DNA from: an uncultured Oenococcus sp.
GTDB taxonomy: Bacteria > Bacillota > Bacilli > Lactobacillales > Lactobacillaceae
Direction: 5' to 3'
Assembly (NCBI GenBank): GCA_934229385.1
Contig: CAKQDH010000003.1
Span: 69,458 to 133,457 of the forward strand
DNA: 64,000 bases
Part shown: positions 8,074 to 16,021 of the stretch, piece by piece
Layout: each line of letters begins with the position of its first letter
Numbering within the stretch: the stretch's first letter is position 1
Notes under the pieces: generated by a model
The model's database searches: none
Told to the model about the DNA's origin: nothing
Seen by the model: only the letters and a program-made list of their open reading frames with translations
Program-made: the position numbers and the translations under genes

Positions 8074-9115
8074 TATTTTTGTCTCCTTTAATAAATTCAT
8101 TAGGGTTTCTTTTAATATATTCTCTTATTTTACCAATTAAATTATTTTCAAGAATTTTCTTTATTTGTTCTACCGTATTTGAAACGGCTAAAGCCTTTGC
8201 AGATCCATGCGTTTTAACCACCGGAGCATTTAAACCAGCTATTAAAGCTCCTCCATATTTATTATAATTCAGAATATTAGAAAAATTTTTTATAGCAGGC
8301 TTAACCAATAAAGCCCCAACTTTTGTAAAAACCCCACTATTTGATAATGTTTCTTTTAATCCAGAAAATAACGACAGAGCAGTGCCCTCAATTGCTTTTA
8401 AAGCTGTATTACCAGAAAAACCATCTGATACTACAACATCAGTTTTTCCTTCCAAAAGATACCTGCTTTCAATATTACCTGTAAAATTCAAAAGCTCACT
8501 TTTTTTTAATAACTGATGTGCTTTAATATGAGTCTTATCTCCTTTATCTTCTTCAATACCATTATTTAATAACTTAATTTCAGGATTATTCCTATTAAGA
8601 ATATTTTTCGCATAAAAGTTTCCAATTACTCCAAATTGGTAAAGATAACTTGGTTTTACTTCTGCATTAGCTCCAACATCCATAAGAACCCAATCTCGAT
8701 TACGTTTCTTAACAGAAGGTAAAGTGGTTAGCAAGCCTGGTCTTTGAATACCTTTTAAACGGCCTATTATAAAAATTCCACATACTAATAAAGCTCCTGT
8801 ATTACCAGCAGAAAATAAAGCATCAGACTCACCATTTTTTACAGAATTTGCAGCCCTTACCAACGAAGAATCCTTTTTTTTACGTATAGCACGTACAGGT
8901 TCTTCGCCCATTTCAATGGTTTCTGTTGTATTAATGATTTTTAAGTTTTTTTTGCTTCTACCGCCAATGATACTCAAAATTTGTTTCTGGTCTCCATAAC
9001 AATTAAAAAATAAATTATTATATTTATCTCGAGCTAATAAAATACCATTAATAATTTCTTTGGGAGCATAATCGCCACCCATCATATCGACCGCTAAAAT
9101 ATGTTTTTTTACCAT
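8060..9115 (-). CDS. plsX: Phosphate acyltransferase PlsX
   Basis: PlsX makes acyl-phosphate from acyl-ACP, the first step of phosphatidic acid synthesis in Gram-positive bacteria. At 351 residues it has the usual length. Family features include AVDMMGGDYAPKEIINGI at the N-terminus, SAGNTGALL, MDVGANAEVKP and VSDGFSGNTALKAIEG. It is followed by acpP with an overlap. recG, normally just upstream between fakA and plsX, is absent; the 98-nt gap holds two inverted repeats instead. The ribosome binding site is weak (TTAGG). Confidence 0.96.
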   Translation of the reverse strand: MVKKHILAVDMMGGDYAPKEIINGILLARDKYNNLFFNCYGDQKQILSIIGGRSKKNLKIINTTETIEMGEEPVRAIRKKKDSSLVRAANSVKNGESDALFSAGNTGALLVCGIFIIGRLKGIQRPGLLTTLPSVKKRNRDWVLMDVGANAEVKPSYLYQFGVIGNFYAKNILNRNNPEIKLLNNGIEEDKGDKTHIKAHQLLKKSELLNFTGNIESRYLLEGKTDVVVSDGFSGNTALKAIEGTALSLFSGLKETLSNSGVFTKVGALLVKPAIKNFSNILNYNKYGGALIAGLNAPVVKTHGSAKALAVSNTVEQIKKILENNLIGKIREYIKRNPNEFIKGDKNNEKK

Positions 9116-9147
9116 TTAAAAACCTAAACTCTTATAAAAATTTAATC

Positions 9148-9175
9148 TTAGTTTTAAAAATATTTTTAAAACTAA
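9148..9175. repeat. 28-bp perfect palindrome in the fakA-plsX gap
   Basis: TTAGTTTTAAAAAT (9148-9161) is followed directly by its exact reverse complement (9162-9175). It lies in the short gap where recG is normally found. Its function is unknown. Confidence 0.75.
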
Positions 9176-9183
9176 TAATTTTT

Positions 9184-9212
9184 ATTCCATCTTACTTTAA
9201 TTAAGGTGGAAT
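9184..9212 (-). terminator. Hairpin immediately after fakA
   Basis: ATTCCATCTTA (9184-9194) can pair with TAAGGTGGAAT (9202-9212) with one G-U pair, giving an 11-bp stem and a 7-nt loop that begins one nucleotide after the fakA stop. There is no long U-run on the minus strand, so it may be an mRNA-stabilising hairpin rather than a true terminator. Confidence 0.4.
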
Positions 9213-9213
9213 T

Positions 9214-10878
9214 TCATTCAACTGAAATCAAATAAGGATAAACAGGCTGATCACCTTCATGAACCTCAGTTTCTAAATTATGATCCATTTTAGTAATTGA
9301 CTTAGCTAATTTTTGTGCATTTTTCCTGTTAGAATCACTACCAAAAATAATAGTAACAATCTCTGAATCTTTATCTAACATATTTTCAACACAACTAAGA
9401 GCAACATCTCTTACTTTTTTTCCACTAGAAGTAATCTTACCATCTAAAAGAGCCATAAATTCCCCTTTTTTTATTTTAAAATTGTTAATTTTTGTATCTC
9501 TTGTAGCAGTAGTTATCTCAGCAGATTTAACAGTATCAAGTTGATCACTCATATTATCTATATTTTCTTTTAAACCAACTTCTGGATTAAAGCCAAGCAA
9601 AGAAGTTAATCCTTGCTGAATAGTTTTAGTCTTTACAACTCCTACGGGAATCTTAGCCATTTTGGAAGCTTGAGCAGCTGCCATAAAAATATTAGAATTA
9701 TTTGGTAAAATAATCGCTCTTTTGGTTTTTCTAGATGAAATAGCATTAAGAAAATCTCTTGTAGACGGATTCATAGTTTGACCACCAGGTAAAATATAAG
9801 ACACACCCATTGATTTAAAAAGTTTCCCTAACCCTTTGCCGTTTGCAACAGCAATAACGGCCATATTAGACGATTCATTAACATTTTCAGAATTTTGTCT
9901 GTTAACCTTATCGATAACAGCCTGTTGTTGATCTCTCATATTATCAATTTTCACAGTTTTGATTGAACCGTACTGGGTAGCTTTTGTTAAAACAGCCCCA
10001 GGATTTTCTGTATGGACGTGGGTTTTTACAACACCATTATCGGCAATTATTAAAAGGGAATCACCAAGTTTCTTTAAATATGCAGAATAATCATTATAAT
10101 TCCATTTTTTGCTCTGAGTCGTGCCTTTATTTAATTCCAATAAAATTGTTGTACAGTAAGTATATTTTATATCATTTGGATCCACAGCAACCTGGGCATC
10201 AAACTCATTAGTTTTTTCATTAAATTCTGCCATATCTGGTAAATTCTGAAATTCATCTTTAATTTTTTTGCCTGATAAAATTTCATACCAAGCTTTAAAT
10301 ATTAAGACTAATCCTTGTCCTCCAGAATCCACAACACCCACTTTTTTTAAAACCGGTAATAAATCTGGGGTCTTTTTTAAAGTTTTGCTGCTTTCATACC
10401 ATGTAGCCCTTAGAATACTAATAATATCCTGAGTATCCTTAACTTTTTTGTCTGCAGCTTCAGCTGCTTTTCTAATAACAGTCAAAATGGTTCCTTCTGT
10501 AGGTTCCATTACTGATTTGTAAGCAGATTCAGCACCCGCTTTTAAAGCACCTGAAAACTGTCTTGCATTTAGAGTTTTAAAATTTGATATATAATTAGTA
10601 AATCCATGCATAATCTGAGAAAGAATAACTCCAGAATTACCGCGTGCCCCCATAAGTAAACCTTGAGAAAAAGCTTGAGCAAGAGAACCAATTGAAGTGT
10701 CAGTAGAATTACGCTCGTACTGGGCGCCAGACTGCATAGTTAAAGTCATATTTGTACCAGTATCTCCATCAGGAACCGGAAATACATTTAATTTATTTAT
10801 ATACTCTGCATTCTTTTTTAAAATTTGAGCAGACGCGTTTATCATCTTTCCAAACTGAATATTCGTAATAAATTCCAT
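9214..10878 (-). CDS. fakA: Fatty acid kinase FakA (DAK2/DegV-type protein)
   Basis: FakA phosphorylates fatty acids bound to FakB, feeding exogenous fatty acids to PlsX/PlsY. The 554-residue protein has an N-terminal DAK2 (DhaL-like) kinase domain (about 1-200) with the nucleotide/metal site VFPVPDGDTGTNM and MGARGNSGVILSQ. A middle domain contains VKTHVHTENPGAVL, and a C-terminal DegV-like region follows. AGGAAGAG precedes the ATG. It lies 9 nt after asp23, the standard pairing in Firmicutes, and with plsX and acpP makes a fatty-acid incorporation cluster. Confidence 0.95.
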   Translation of the reverse strand: MEFITNIQFGKMINASAQILKKNAEYINKLNVFPVPDGDTGTNMTLTMQSGAQYERNSTDTSIGSLAQAFSQGLLMGARGNSGVILSQIMHGFTNYISNFKTLNARQFSGALKAGAESAYKSVMEPTEGTILTVIRKAAEAADKKVKDTQDIISILRATWYESSKTLKKTPDLLPVLKKVGVVDSGGQGLVLIFKAWYEILSGKKIKDEFQNLPDMAEFNEKTNEFDAQVAVDPNDIKYTYCTTILLELNKGTTQSKKWNYNDYSAYLKKLGDSLLIIADNGVVKTHVHTENPGAVLTKATQYGSIKTVKIDNMRDQQQAVIDKVNRQNSENVNESSNMAVIAVANGKGLGKLFKSMGVSYILPGGQTMNPSTRDFLNAISSRKTKRAIILPNNSNIFMAAAQASKMAKIPVGVVKTKTIQQGLTSLLGFNPEVGLKENIDNMSDQLDTVKSAEITTATRDTKINNFKIKKGEFMALLDGKITSSGKKVRDVALSCVENMLDKDSEIVTIIFGSDSNRKNAQKLAKSITKMDHNLETEVHEGDQPVYPYLISVE

Positions 10879-10887
10879 TTACTCTTC

Positions 10888-11235
10888 CTAAGCCTTAACT
10901 CCATCAATAATTACATTTATTTGTTTTATTTGTACTCCTAAATTTTTATTTAAGTTGTATTCAACTTGTTTTTGTACAGATTTAGAAACTTCTGACAATT
11001 TAACACCATATTTTGCAATTATATGTACATCAATTGAAAGTTGATTTACTTTCTGAGTTACAAAAATACCTTTACTGTAATTTTTTCGCAAAACCTTATT
11101 AAAACCATCTTTGAGACTCTTTGAAGCCATACCCAAAACTCCAAAAGATTTTGCAACAGCTGTACTAACAATTATAGATATTACACGATCATTGACTTCA
11201 ACTAAACCGCTATTAGTTTTTATCTTTAAGGCCAT
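10888..11235 (-). CDS. asp23: Asp23/YloU (DUF322) alkaline-shock-like protein
   Basis: The 115-residue product belongs to the Asp23/YloU family of small cell-envelope-associated proteins. It almost always precedes fakA in Firmicutes. The family core VNDRVISIIVSTAVAKSFGVLGM and the terminal VKSVQKQVEYNLNKNLGVQIKQINVIIDGV-type segment (as SVQKQVEYNLNKNLG) are present. GAGGGA is well placed before the ATG. I infer a link to membrane or envelope homeostasis; no biochemical activity can be assigned. Confidence 0.92.
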   Translation of the reverse strand: MALKIKTNSGLVEVNDRVISIIVSTAVAKSFGVLGMASKSLKDGFNKVLRKNYSKGIFVTQKVNQLSIDVHIIAKYGVKLSEVSKSVQKQVEYNLNKNLGVQIKQINVIIDGVKA

Positions 11236-11296
11236 AGTCCCTCAATATATTATTTTTAAATACTAAAAAATATAAAATAAATTTTAAATAAATGAT

Positions 11297-11324
11297 TTTT
11301 ATATTTAAATTTTTAAATATAAAA
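11297..11324. repeat. Inverted repeat between rpmB and asp23
   Basis: TTTTATATTTAAA (11297-11309) and its exact reverse complement (11312-11324) are separated by two nucleotides. Together with the adjacent AGCGG/CCGCT elements it makes the rpmB-asp23 gap highly structured. It could be a leader hairpin for asp23. Confidence 0.65.
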
Positions 11325-11331
11325 GCGGACA

Positions 11332-11361
11332 TAAAAAAACCGCTATTATTAAAAAAGCGGC
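11332..11361 (-). terminator. rpmB terminator
   Basis: On the minus strand CCGCT (11360-11356) pairs with AGCGG (11344-11340) and is followed by a run of seven U residues (11339-11333), five nucleotides after the rpmB stop. A second CCGCT copy on the minus strand (11328-11324) could pair with the same AGCGG, so two hairpins are mutually exclusive. Confidence 0.7.
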
Positions 11362-11365
11362 CAAT

Positions 11366-11566
11366 TTATACTCTTTCAATAGAACCGCTTTTCAAGCCTG
11401 CACGAAGAGTACGAGCGGTAAGATAAACAGTTTTAGGAGCACTACCATTAATTTTAACAGTAACTTTTTGTAAATTTGGTTTCCATGAGCGCCGTGTAGC
11501 ATTTAAAGCATGTGAACGCCGATTACCAAAACGTGTTCTTGCTCCTGTGATAACATCTTTTGCCAT
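11366..11566 (-). CDS. rpmB: 50S ribosomal protein L28
   Basis: Ribosomal protein L28 (66 aa) is a component of the large subunit. The sequence shows the family pattern [28 protein letters not shown] followed by [14 protein letters not shown]. It has no zinc-binding cysteines, so it is the zinc-independent form. A strong AGGAGGT precedes the ATG. A promoter (TTGCTT-17-TAATAT) is found at 11599-11627 and an intrinsic terminator directly downstream, so it is probably monocistronic. Confidence 0.97.
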   Translation of the reverse strand: MAKDVITGARTRFGNRRSHALNATRRSWKPNLQKVTVKINGSAPKTVYLTARTLRAGLKSGSIERV

Positions 11567-11598
11567 ATAACCTAGTACCTCCTAAAGACAACTAATTA

Positions 11599-11627
11599 AT
11601 ATTAACTAATTTTAGAACTAAAAGCAA
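11599..11627 (-). promoter_or_regulatory. rpmB promoter
   Basis: The minus strand has -35 TTGCTT (11627-11622), a 17-nt spacer and -10 TAATAT (11604-11599). This gives a short leader carrying the AGGAGGT ribosome binding site of rpmB. Confidence 0.55.
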
Positions 11628-11678
11628 ATTTTTATTAGTTAAAATATTTATACAAACTTTTTTAAATATTAAACTAAA

Positions 11679-11707
11679 TTGATAGAAAAAAAATTTAATG
11701 ATAAAAT
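11679..11707 (+). promoter_or_regulatory. tRNA-Leu promoter
   Basis: TTGATA at 11679-11684 and TAAAAT at 11702-11707 are separated by exactly 17 nt. The tRNA starts 11 nt after the -10 box. Confidence 0.65.
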
Positions 11708-11718
11708 AACAAAGATTA

Positions 11719-11800
11719 GCGGATGTGGCGGAATTGGTAGACGCGCAGGATTTAGGATCCTGTGAGGTAACTCGTGCAGGTTCGACCCCTGTCATCCGCA
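11719..11800 (+). tRNA. tRNA-Leu (UAG)
   Basis: The acceptor stem GCGGATG/CATCCGC is perfect with discriminator A. The anticodon stem CAGGA/TCCTG encloses loop TTTAGGA, giving anticodon UAG, which reads CUN leucine codons. A long variable arm (GTGAGGTAACTCGTG region) marks it as a class II tRNA, and the T arm TTCGACC is standard. The 3' CCA is not encoded. Confidence 0.95.
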
Positions 11801-12085
11801 TAAGTTTTATAAATTAAATAATTATATTATATAAAAAAATATTAACCGGTTTATAAAAACAAACTTTTGAAAATTTAAATTCGTTTGAAATAAATTATAA
11901 AAGCATAGTTATCGAAGTTAATTCTAATTGCACATTTTATTTTTAATTTTACAAATTTTTCTAATTATAAATGTACTTACTTTAAATTATCAAAAAACGA
12001 TTTATTTTAGATTTTAACCAAAATAATCAAACTTTAGTTTTAACCTATTTTATATATTTACAGTTTAATCTAAATATAATTTCAA

Positions 12086-12114
12086 TTGTTACTTGCCTAA
12101 AAATTTGTTAAACT
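12086..12114 (+). promoter_or_regulatory. tRNA-Thr promoter; rest of 11801-12135 empty
   Basis: TTGTTA (12086-12091), a 17-nt spacer and TAAACT (12109-12114) with an upstream TG (extended -10) precede the tRNA by 21 nt. The remaining AT-rich sequence between the two tRNA genes (11801-12085) contains nothing I can recognise. Confidence 0.55.
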
Positions 12115-12135
12115 AAACAACGTTTGAAATAAAAA

Positions 12136-12209
12136 GCCGACTTAGCTCAGTTGGCTAGAGCACTTCACTAGTAATGAAGGGGTCGGAGGTTCGAATCCTC
12201 TAGTCGGCA
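12136..12209 (+). tRNA. tRNA-Thr (AGU)
   Basis: The acceptor stem GCCGACT/AGTCGGC, D stem GCTC/GAGC, anticodon stem CTTCA/TGAAG and T arm GGAGG-TTCGAAT-CCTCT fold without mismatches. The anticodon loop CTAGTAA gives anticodon AGU. An A at position 34 in a threonine tRNA is uncommon in bacteria, where GGU is usual. The 3' CCA is not encoded. Confidence 0.95.
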
Positions 12210-12450
12210 TAAAATAATATATTTTAATTTCTTAAAAGTTTTAATAAAAAATAAAAAAAATTTTAAAAAATCCTACTTAAAACAGATTATCAATAACCCT
12301 TTTAAGTTAAAAAAATATATAATTTATAATTACACTCAAAACAAAAATTAACCCTGCTAAATAATTAAATCTTAAAAACTCTTAATAAATCAAATCCATG
12401 ATTATATAATACAAGAAGCTTATAAAGAAAAAATATTAGATAAGGTTTTA

Positions 12451-12648
12451 TTAAAAACTATTTTTTATTTTATCATTTCCAAAATATGGACGAAGGGCTA
12501 CTGGAACAATAACTAGTTCCACCTGATTGTGGTAATTTTCAAAAATAACTACAATTATTCTTCTTGCAGCTAGACTGTATCCATTTAATATACGGGTATA
12601 AATTAATTCTTCGTTCTTATTACGATAGCGTATATGTTCCTTCCAAGC
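12451..12648 (-). pseudogene. serS: Decayed C-terminal fragment of seryl-tRNA synthetase
   Basis: An open stretch of 65 codons without a start codon translates to the extreme C-terminus of seryl-tRNA synthetase. Recognisable pieces are IRYRNKNEELIYTRILNGYSL (compare the family pattern RYR...HTLNGS.LA), ARRIIVVIFENYHN and VPVALRPYFG (compare IPEALRPY). The catalytic core is absent, and an in-frame stop precedes the fragment. The arginines of motif 3 that bind ATP are not conserved as usual. It is a relic of a former serS copy upstream of the deoxynucleoside kinase region. A working serS must exist elsewhere in the genome. Confidence 0.8.
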
Positions 12649-12692
12649 TTAAAAACCTTTGCTATTAAGTTAGACCAAAAAGCCTAATAAGA

Positions 12693-13337
12693 TTAACAAT
12701 TTAAAATTCCTATTTGTTTTAACCTTTCATCAATTTTTCTAATGACCCTTTGAGAAGCTATTTTAGAATATACAAAATCATTTATATTACCATTAATTTG
12801 AATTTTGGGACTTTCTTTATACTTGTGGTACCAAACTTCATAACGATTTGTTAATTTTTTATAATATTCAAAAAGTTCTGGATGAATATCTATCTGCTCA
12901 TAAGGTCTGCCCCTTTTTTTAATATGCCTTAACATATTAGAAAAAGAAACATGAATATAAATCAATAAATCAGGATTCTTTTTAGGCATACTCCCATGTT
13001 TTTCCATCATATTATGAAATAGAGAATTATATAATTTATATTCAGTTTGAGTAGCTCTACCTAAATCAACATTCAATTTAAAAAGCAATTGATCTTCATA
13101 AATTGAACGGTCAATTATATTTAATCTATTTTTTTGAGCTTCCTTTATATTGACTAAACGTTTATTTAAAAAGTAAATCTGTAGTAAAAAAGCATATCTT
13201 CTTGGATCCTTATAAAAAAGAGGCAAAATAGGATTATTATTGACACTTTCCAAGATAGCATTACTATAAAAATGATTTGCTAATATTTTAGTTAAACTGG
13301 TTTTACCCGCCCCAACAGTACCAGACAAAACAATCAT
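12693..13337 (-). CDS. Deoxynucleoside kinase (deoxyadenosine/deoxyguanosine kinase type)
   Basis: This 214-residue kinase phosphorylates deoxynucleosides in the salvage pathway. The P-loop GTVGAGKTS is at residues 6-14, and the DRS-type motif IIDRSIYEDQLLF follows at about 72-84. The LID-like basic segment KKRGRPYEQ is near 140. The family in lactobacilli includes the dAK/dGK heterodimer, but substrate specificity cannot be read from sequence alone. AGGAGA precedes the ATG. It is well conserved although its neighbour serS has decayed, and it fits with the ndt, pnuC-like and hpt genes in the same window. Confidence 0.92.
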   Translation of the reverse strand: MIVLSGTVGAGKTSLTKILANHFYSNAILESVNNNPILPLFYKDPRRYAFLLQIYFLNKRLVNIKEAQKNRLNIIDRSIYEDQLLFKLNVDLGRATQTEYKLYNSLFHNMMEKHGSMPKKNPDLLIYIHVSFSNMLRHIKKRGRPYEQIDIHPELFEYYKKLTNRYEVWYHKYKESPKIQINGNINDFVYSKIASQRVIRKIDERLKQIGILNC

Positions 13338-13396
13338 AAATTTATCTCCTGTTTTTTAGAATTCTTTATTATATTTAATGTGATTATTTTATAAAG

Positions 13397-14065
13397 TTAA
13401 ATATAACTATGAGAAAAAATAGGTACTTTTCTTATTTTCCTCGCATATTTATAGTAAATTTCTTCAGTAGTTAAAAACCAAGCAAAACCAAATAATAAAG
13501 CACTAATTACATCGATAACAGTACCGTACCTTAAAAAAATAACAGAAAAACAAACCAAAATCATCAATAAAATTAAAATAAAAATACTTTTATTTTTTCT
13601 TGATTTAGCTTTTTCCCCAAAAGCTTGAATAAAAAATACAAAAAGAAATTGAATAATAATAAAAGAAATTAAAACCCTAAGACTAGGAAAATTCCACCGC
13701 AAACCTTCTAGTTGTCCATTTTTCATTACTAAAGAAAGCGACCAATTAAAAAACCAATCTAATAAACTAGCAAAAAAGATGGTAAAAAAAAGCCAGCAGG
13801 CAGAAATTTTATAATTAATTTTCCAAAGTATAACAATAAATAAAAAAGTTATTATATACAAAATAATAGGTTTACAAATAAAACCGATTAAAGGAAAAAT
13901 AAACTTAAAAAATGAACCATAACTATATAAAAATACCTGTGTAAAAATTTCATCAAAATTAATCAGGGTAATAAAAGAAGAAAGCAATAAAAAGTAAATA
14001 ACAAAAAAAAGAATAAAAGATATTCCTATAAGAAATTTTCTTATTTTATCATAATCTACTATCAT
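13397..14065 (-). CDS. Integral membrane protein, degenerate PAP2-like
   Basis: The 222-residue protein has about six hydrophobic membrane segments. The pattern FPSLRVLISF followed by RYGTVIDVISALLFGFAW resembles the PAP2 lipid-phosphatase signature (FPSGH... then R-x5-H-x3-D..G). The catalytic histidines are missing: PSGH reads PSLR, and the position of the second His is Gly. If it is a PAP2 relative it is probably not an active phosphatase of the usual mechanism. There is no Shine-Dalgarno sequence at the ATG. It lies divergently from the LCP ligase gene. The family call is tentative; a membrane protein of unknown function is the safe description. Confidence 0.7.
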   Translation of the reverse strand: MIVDYDKIRKFLIGISFILFFVIYFLLLSSFITLINFDEIFTQVFLYSYGSFFKFIFPLIGFICKPIILYIITFLFIVILWKINYKISACWLFFTIFFASLLDWFFNWSLSLVMKNGQLEGLRWNFPSLRVLISFIIIQFLFVFFIQAFGEKAKSRKNKSIFILILLMILVCFSVIFLRYGTVIDVISALLFGFAWFLTTEEIYYKYARKIRKVPIFSHSYI

Positions 14066-14126
14066 ATATTACATAAAACATCTTAAAACACCTTAACAAA
14101 TTATTTAAAAATTAATTTCTAAAAAA

Positions 14127-14156
14127 TTGAATAAAAAATAAAAAATTAGATAAAAT
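14127..14156 (+). promoter_or_regulatory. Promoter of the LCP gene
   Basis: TTGAAT (14127-14132), an 18-nt spacer and TAAAAT (14151-14156) lie just before the ATG at 14168. A start site about 7 nt after the -10 would leave only a four-nucleotide leader, and no Shine-Dalgarno sequence is present. Confidence 0.45.
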
Positions 14157-14167
14157 GTATTAAGTAT

Positions 14168-15418
14168 ATGGATAATCAAAACAGAAATTCTCATAGAAGT
14201 TACAGAAAACCAAAAACAAAAAAACACTTGGTGAGAAGAACCACAATCATAATTATATTATTAATTCTAATCATCGCAGGTTTTTTTATTCAAAGAAAAT
14301 ATTCTGAGATTAAACAGTCTGTAAATAAAAACACTTTTTTTGAAAAAAATGGAGGGGATAGTAAAAAAGTTGACGGGACACTAAAGGCTAATAAACCCTT
14401 TACAATTTTATTGATGGGGACTGACACTGGGTCTTTAGGCCGAAATTGGGTAGGAAGAACTGATTCATTAATATTAGCAACAGTTAATCCAAAAAAACAT
14501 ACTACATCTCTAACGTCCATTCCAAGAGATTCAATGATCTCTATTATCGGACAAAAAAATTCTTTTCCTCAGAAAATTAATGCTGCTTATGAATACCCAA
14601 ACGACAATAAGGGACATCCAGAAACTACAATGAAAACCGTAAGTCGATGGTTAAACGTTCCAATAAATTTTTATGCTCTCGTAAATATGAGAGCTCTTGA
14701 AAAAATTGTTAATGGAGTTGGGGGTGTAAGTGTAAAATCTCCCCTTTCCTTTAAATTTTCTTCTGATACAGCACACGCATATGGCAATAACCTTTATAGT
14801 TTTAATAAGGGGTCAACTACTTATAAATATTATAAGGACGGGCAAAACTTAACTAAAACTTCAAACAAAATGGATGGCGCTGCTGCACTAGCTTTCGCAA
14901 GGATGCGATATGAAGACCCTTCAGGAGATTATGGAAGAACTTTAAGACAAAGATTAATTTTAGAAGCAGTGTCAAAAAAATCGAATAGTTTGGTATTTCA
15001 TATTCTTCGAAGTCGTAAACTTCTAAATTCAATTACAAAACAAGCGAAAACAGATCTTAGTTTTAATGATATTCTAACACTAGCTTCCCATTATCGTCGT
15101 TCAGTGAAAAACATAGAATCTGATCATTTACAAGGCTCTTCAGATAATTCCTATGGAGCTTCTTATCAAGTTATATCCCAAGGTGAAAAACAGAAAACAA
15201 CCAATAAAATCAGAAAATTACTAAATCTAAAAAATGCATCTACTGGGCCCAAATTTGCTGGAACTACTTCTAAAACTACTTCAAATTCTAACTATCCAAC
15301 AACAAGCTCACCAAATCAACCAACATCTAATACCGCTAGTACCACGTCTAATACCACTGGTACCAATGGAACATATGGATCTACACAAATTCCATATTCG
15401 GGATCTAATGGTTATTAA
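14168..15418 (+). CDS. LytR-CpsA-Psr (LCP) family cell-wall polymer ligase
   Basis: LCP enzymes attach wall teichoic acids or polysaccharides to peptidoglycan on the outer face of the membrane. The 416-residue protein has a short basic cytoplasmic N-terminus, one membrane anchor (about residues 24-42), and the LCP domain. Family elements include LLMGTDTG, GRTDSLILATVNP, TSIPRDS, the GVGGVSV segment and FARMRYEDPSGDYGRTLRQR. A Thr/Ser/Asn-rich tail of about 60 residues ends the protein and is probably disordered. It is transcribed alone on the plus strand, bounded by a bidirectional terminator shared with rbfA. Confidence 0.94.
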   Translation: MDNQNRNSHRSYRKPKTKKHLVRRTTIIIILLILIIAGFFIQRKYSEIKQSVNKNTFFEKNGGDSKKVDGTLKANKPFTILLMGTDTGSLGRNWVGRTDSLILATVNPKKHTTSLTSIPRDSMISIIGQKNSFPQKINAAYEYPNDNKGHPETTMKTVSRWLNVPINFYALVNMRALEKIVNGVGGVSVKSPLSFKFSSDTAHAYGNNLYSFNKGSTTYKYYKDGQNLTKTSNKMDGAAALAFARMRYEDPSGDYGRTLRQRLILEAVSKKSNSLVFHILRSRKLLNSITKQAKTDLSFNDILTLASHYRRSVKNIESDHLQGSSDNSYGASYQVISQGEKQKTTNKIRKLLNLKNASTGPKFAGTTSKTTSNSNYPTTSSPNQPTSNTASTTSNTTGTNGTYGSTQIPYSGSNGY

Positions 15419-15595
15419 ATAATTCATAATTCAACTTACAAGATAAAATTATATTAAAAACGATCTTATATTTTAACAACTTGGAGTTTAAAATGTTTCC
15501 GTGGTTCACAATTTATTTTAATATAAATATTTAGCTACCAATTTATTTAAGTATTCAATTTAAAATCTTAAAACCACAAATAATTAATTTTTTAT

Positions 15596-15629
15596 AAAAA
15601 AATACACTGAAAAAATCAGTGTATTTTTT
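15596..15629. terminator. Bidirectional terminator between the LCP gene and rbfA
   Basis: AAAATACACTGA (15599-15610) pairs with TCAGTGTATTTT (15616-15627) around a 5-nt A loop, with flanking A and T runs on either side. It serves the convergent LCP gene (plus) and the rbfA operon (minus). The rest of 15419-15655 shows no gene. Confidence 0.85.
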
Positions 15630-15655
15630 AAACTGCTCTTTTATATTCCCTCGGC

Positions 15656-16021
15656 CTAATTTTCTCCATGATTTAATTTATAAATTAAATTTTCTATATG
15701 ATCACCATACTCAATAGAATGATCCCTTTTAAAAGTCAACTTAGGAATTTTATAAATATGCATATTATTTGCAATCTCATGTCTAAATAAACCATTTGCA
15801 GATTTAAAACCATTCCCAACACGTTGATCATAATCTGAATTTCTAGAATGAATTGACCAGTAAACTTTTGCCATAGAAAAATCAGAAGTCATATCAACGC
15901 CTGTAATTACAGCTTCTTTTAAACGGGGGTCAGAAACTTTTTTAACTAAAGATCTACTAATAATTTTTTGTATAGTTGTCTCTACACGTAACAAATGAGG
16001 GGATTTAAAATTCTTAGCCAT
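15656..16021 (-). CDS. rbfA: 30S ribosome-binding factor RbfA
   Basis: RbfA is a KH-fold assembly factor needed for late maturation of the 30S subunit. The 121-residue protein shows [25 protein letters not shown] at the N-terminus and the typical [22 protein letters not shown] near the end. A very strong GGAGGAGGT lies inside the end of infB, which it overlaps by 8 nt. It ends the operon; truB and ribF, which often follow, are not here. Confidence 0.96.
   Translation of the reverse strand: MAKNFKSPHLLRVETTIQKIISRSLVKKVSDPRLKEAVITGVDMTSDFSMAKVYWSIHSRNSDYDQRVGNGFKSANGLFRHEIANNMHIYKIPKLTFKRDHSIEYGDHIENLIYKLNHGEN

Noticed and set aside
8073..8100. Upstream in-frame start for acpP
   Set aside because: The ATG at 8073 has AAAGGAGA at proper spacing; the longer form would add nine residues not typical of ACP.
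11592..11801. Open frame of 69 codons antisense to tRNA-Leu
   Set aside because: It is the complement of the tRNA gene; its start (MRMTGVEPAR...) is a well-known spurious translation of tRNA antisense strands.
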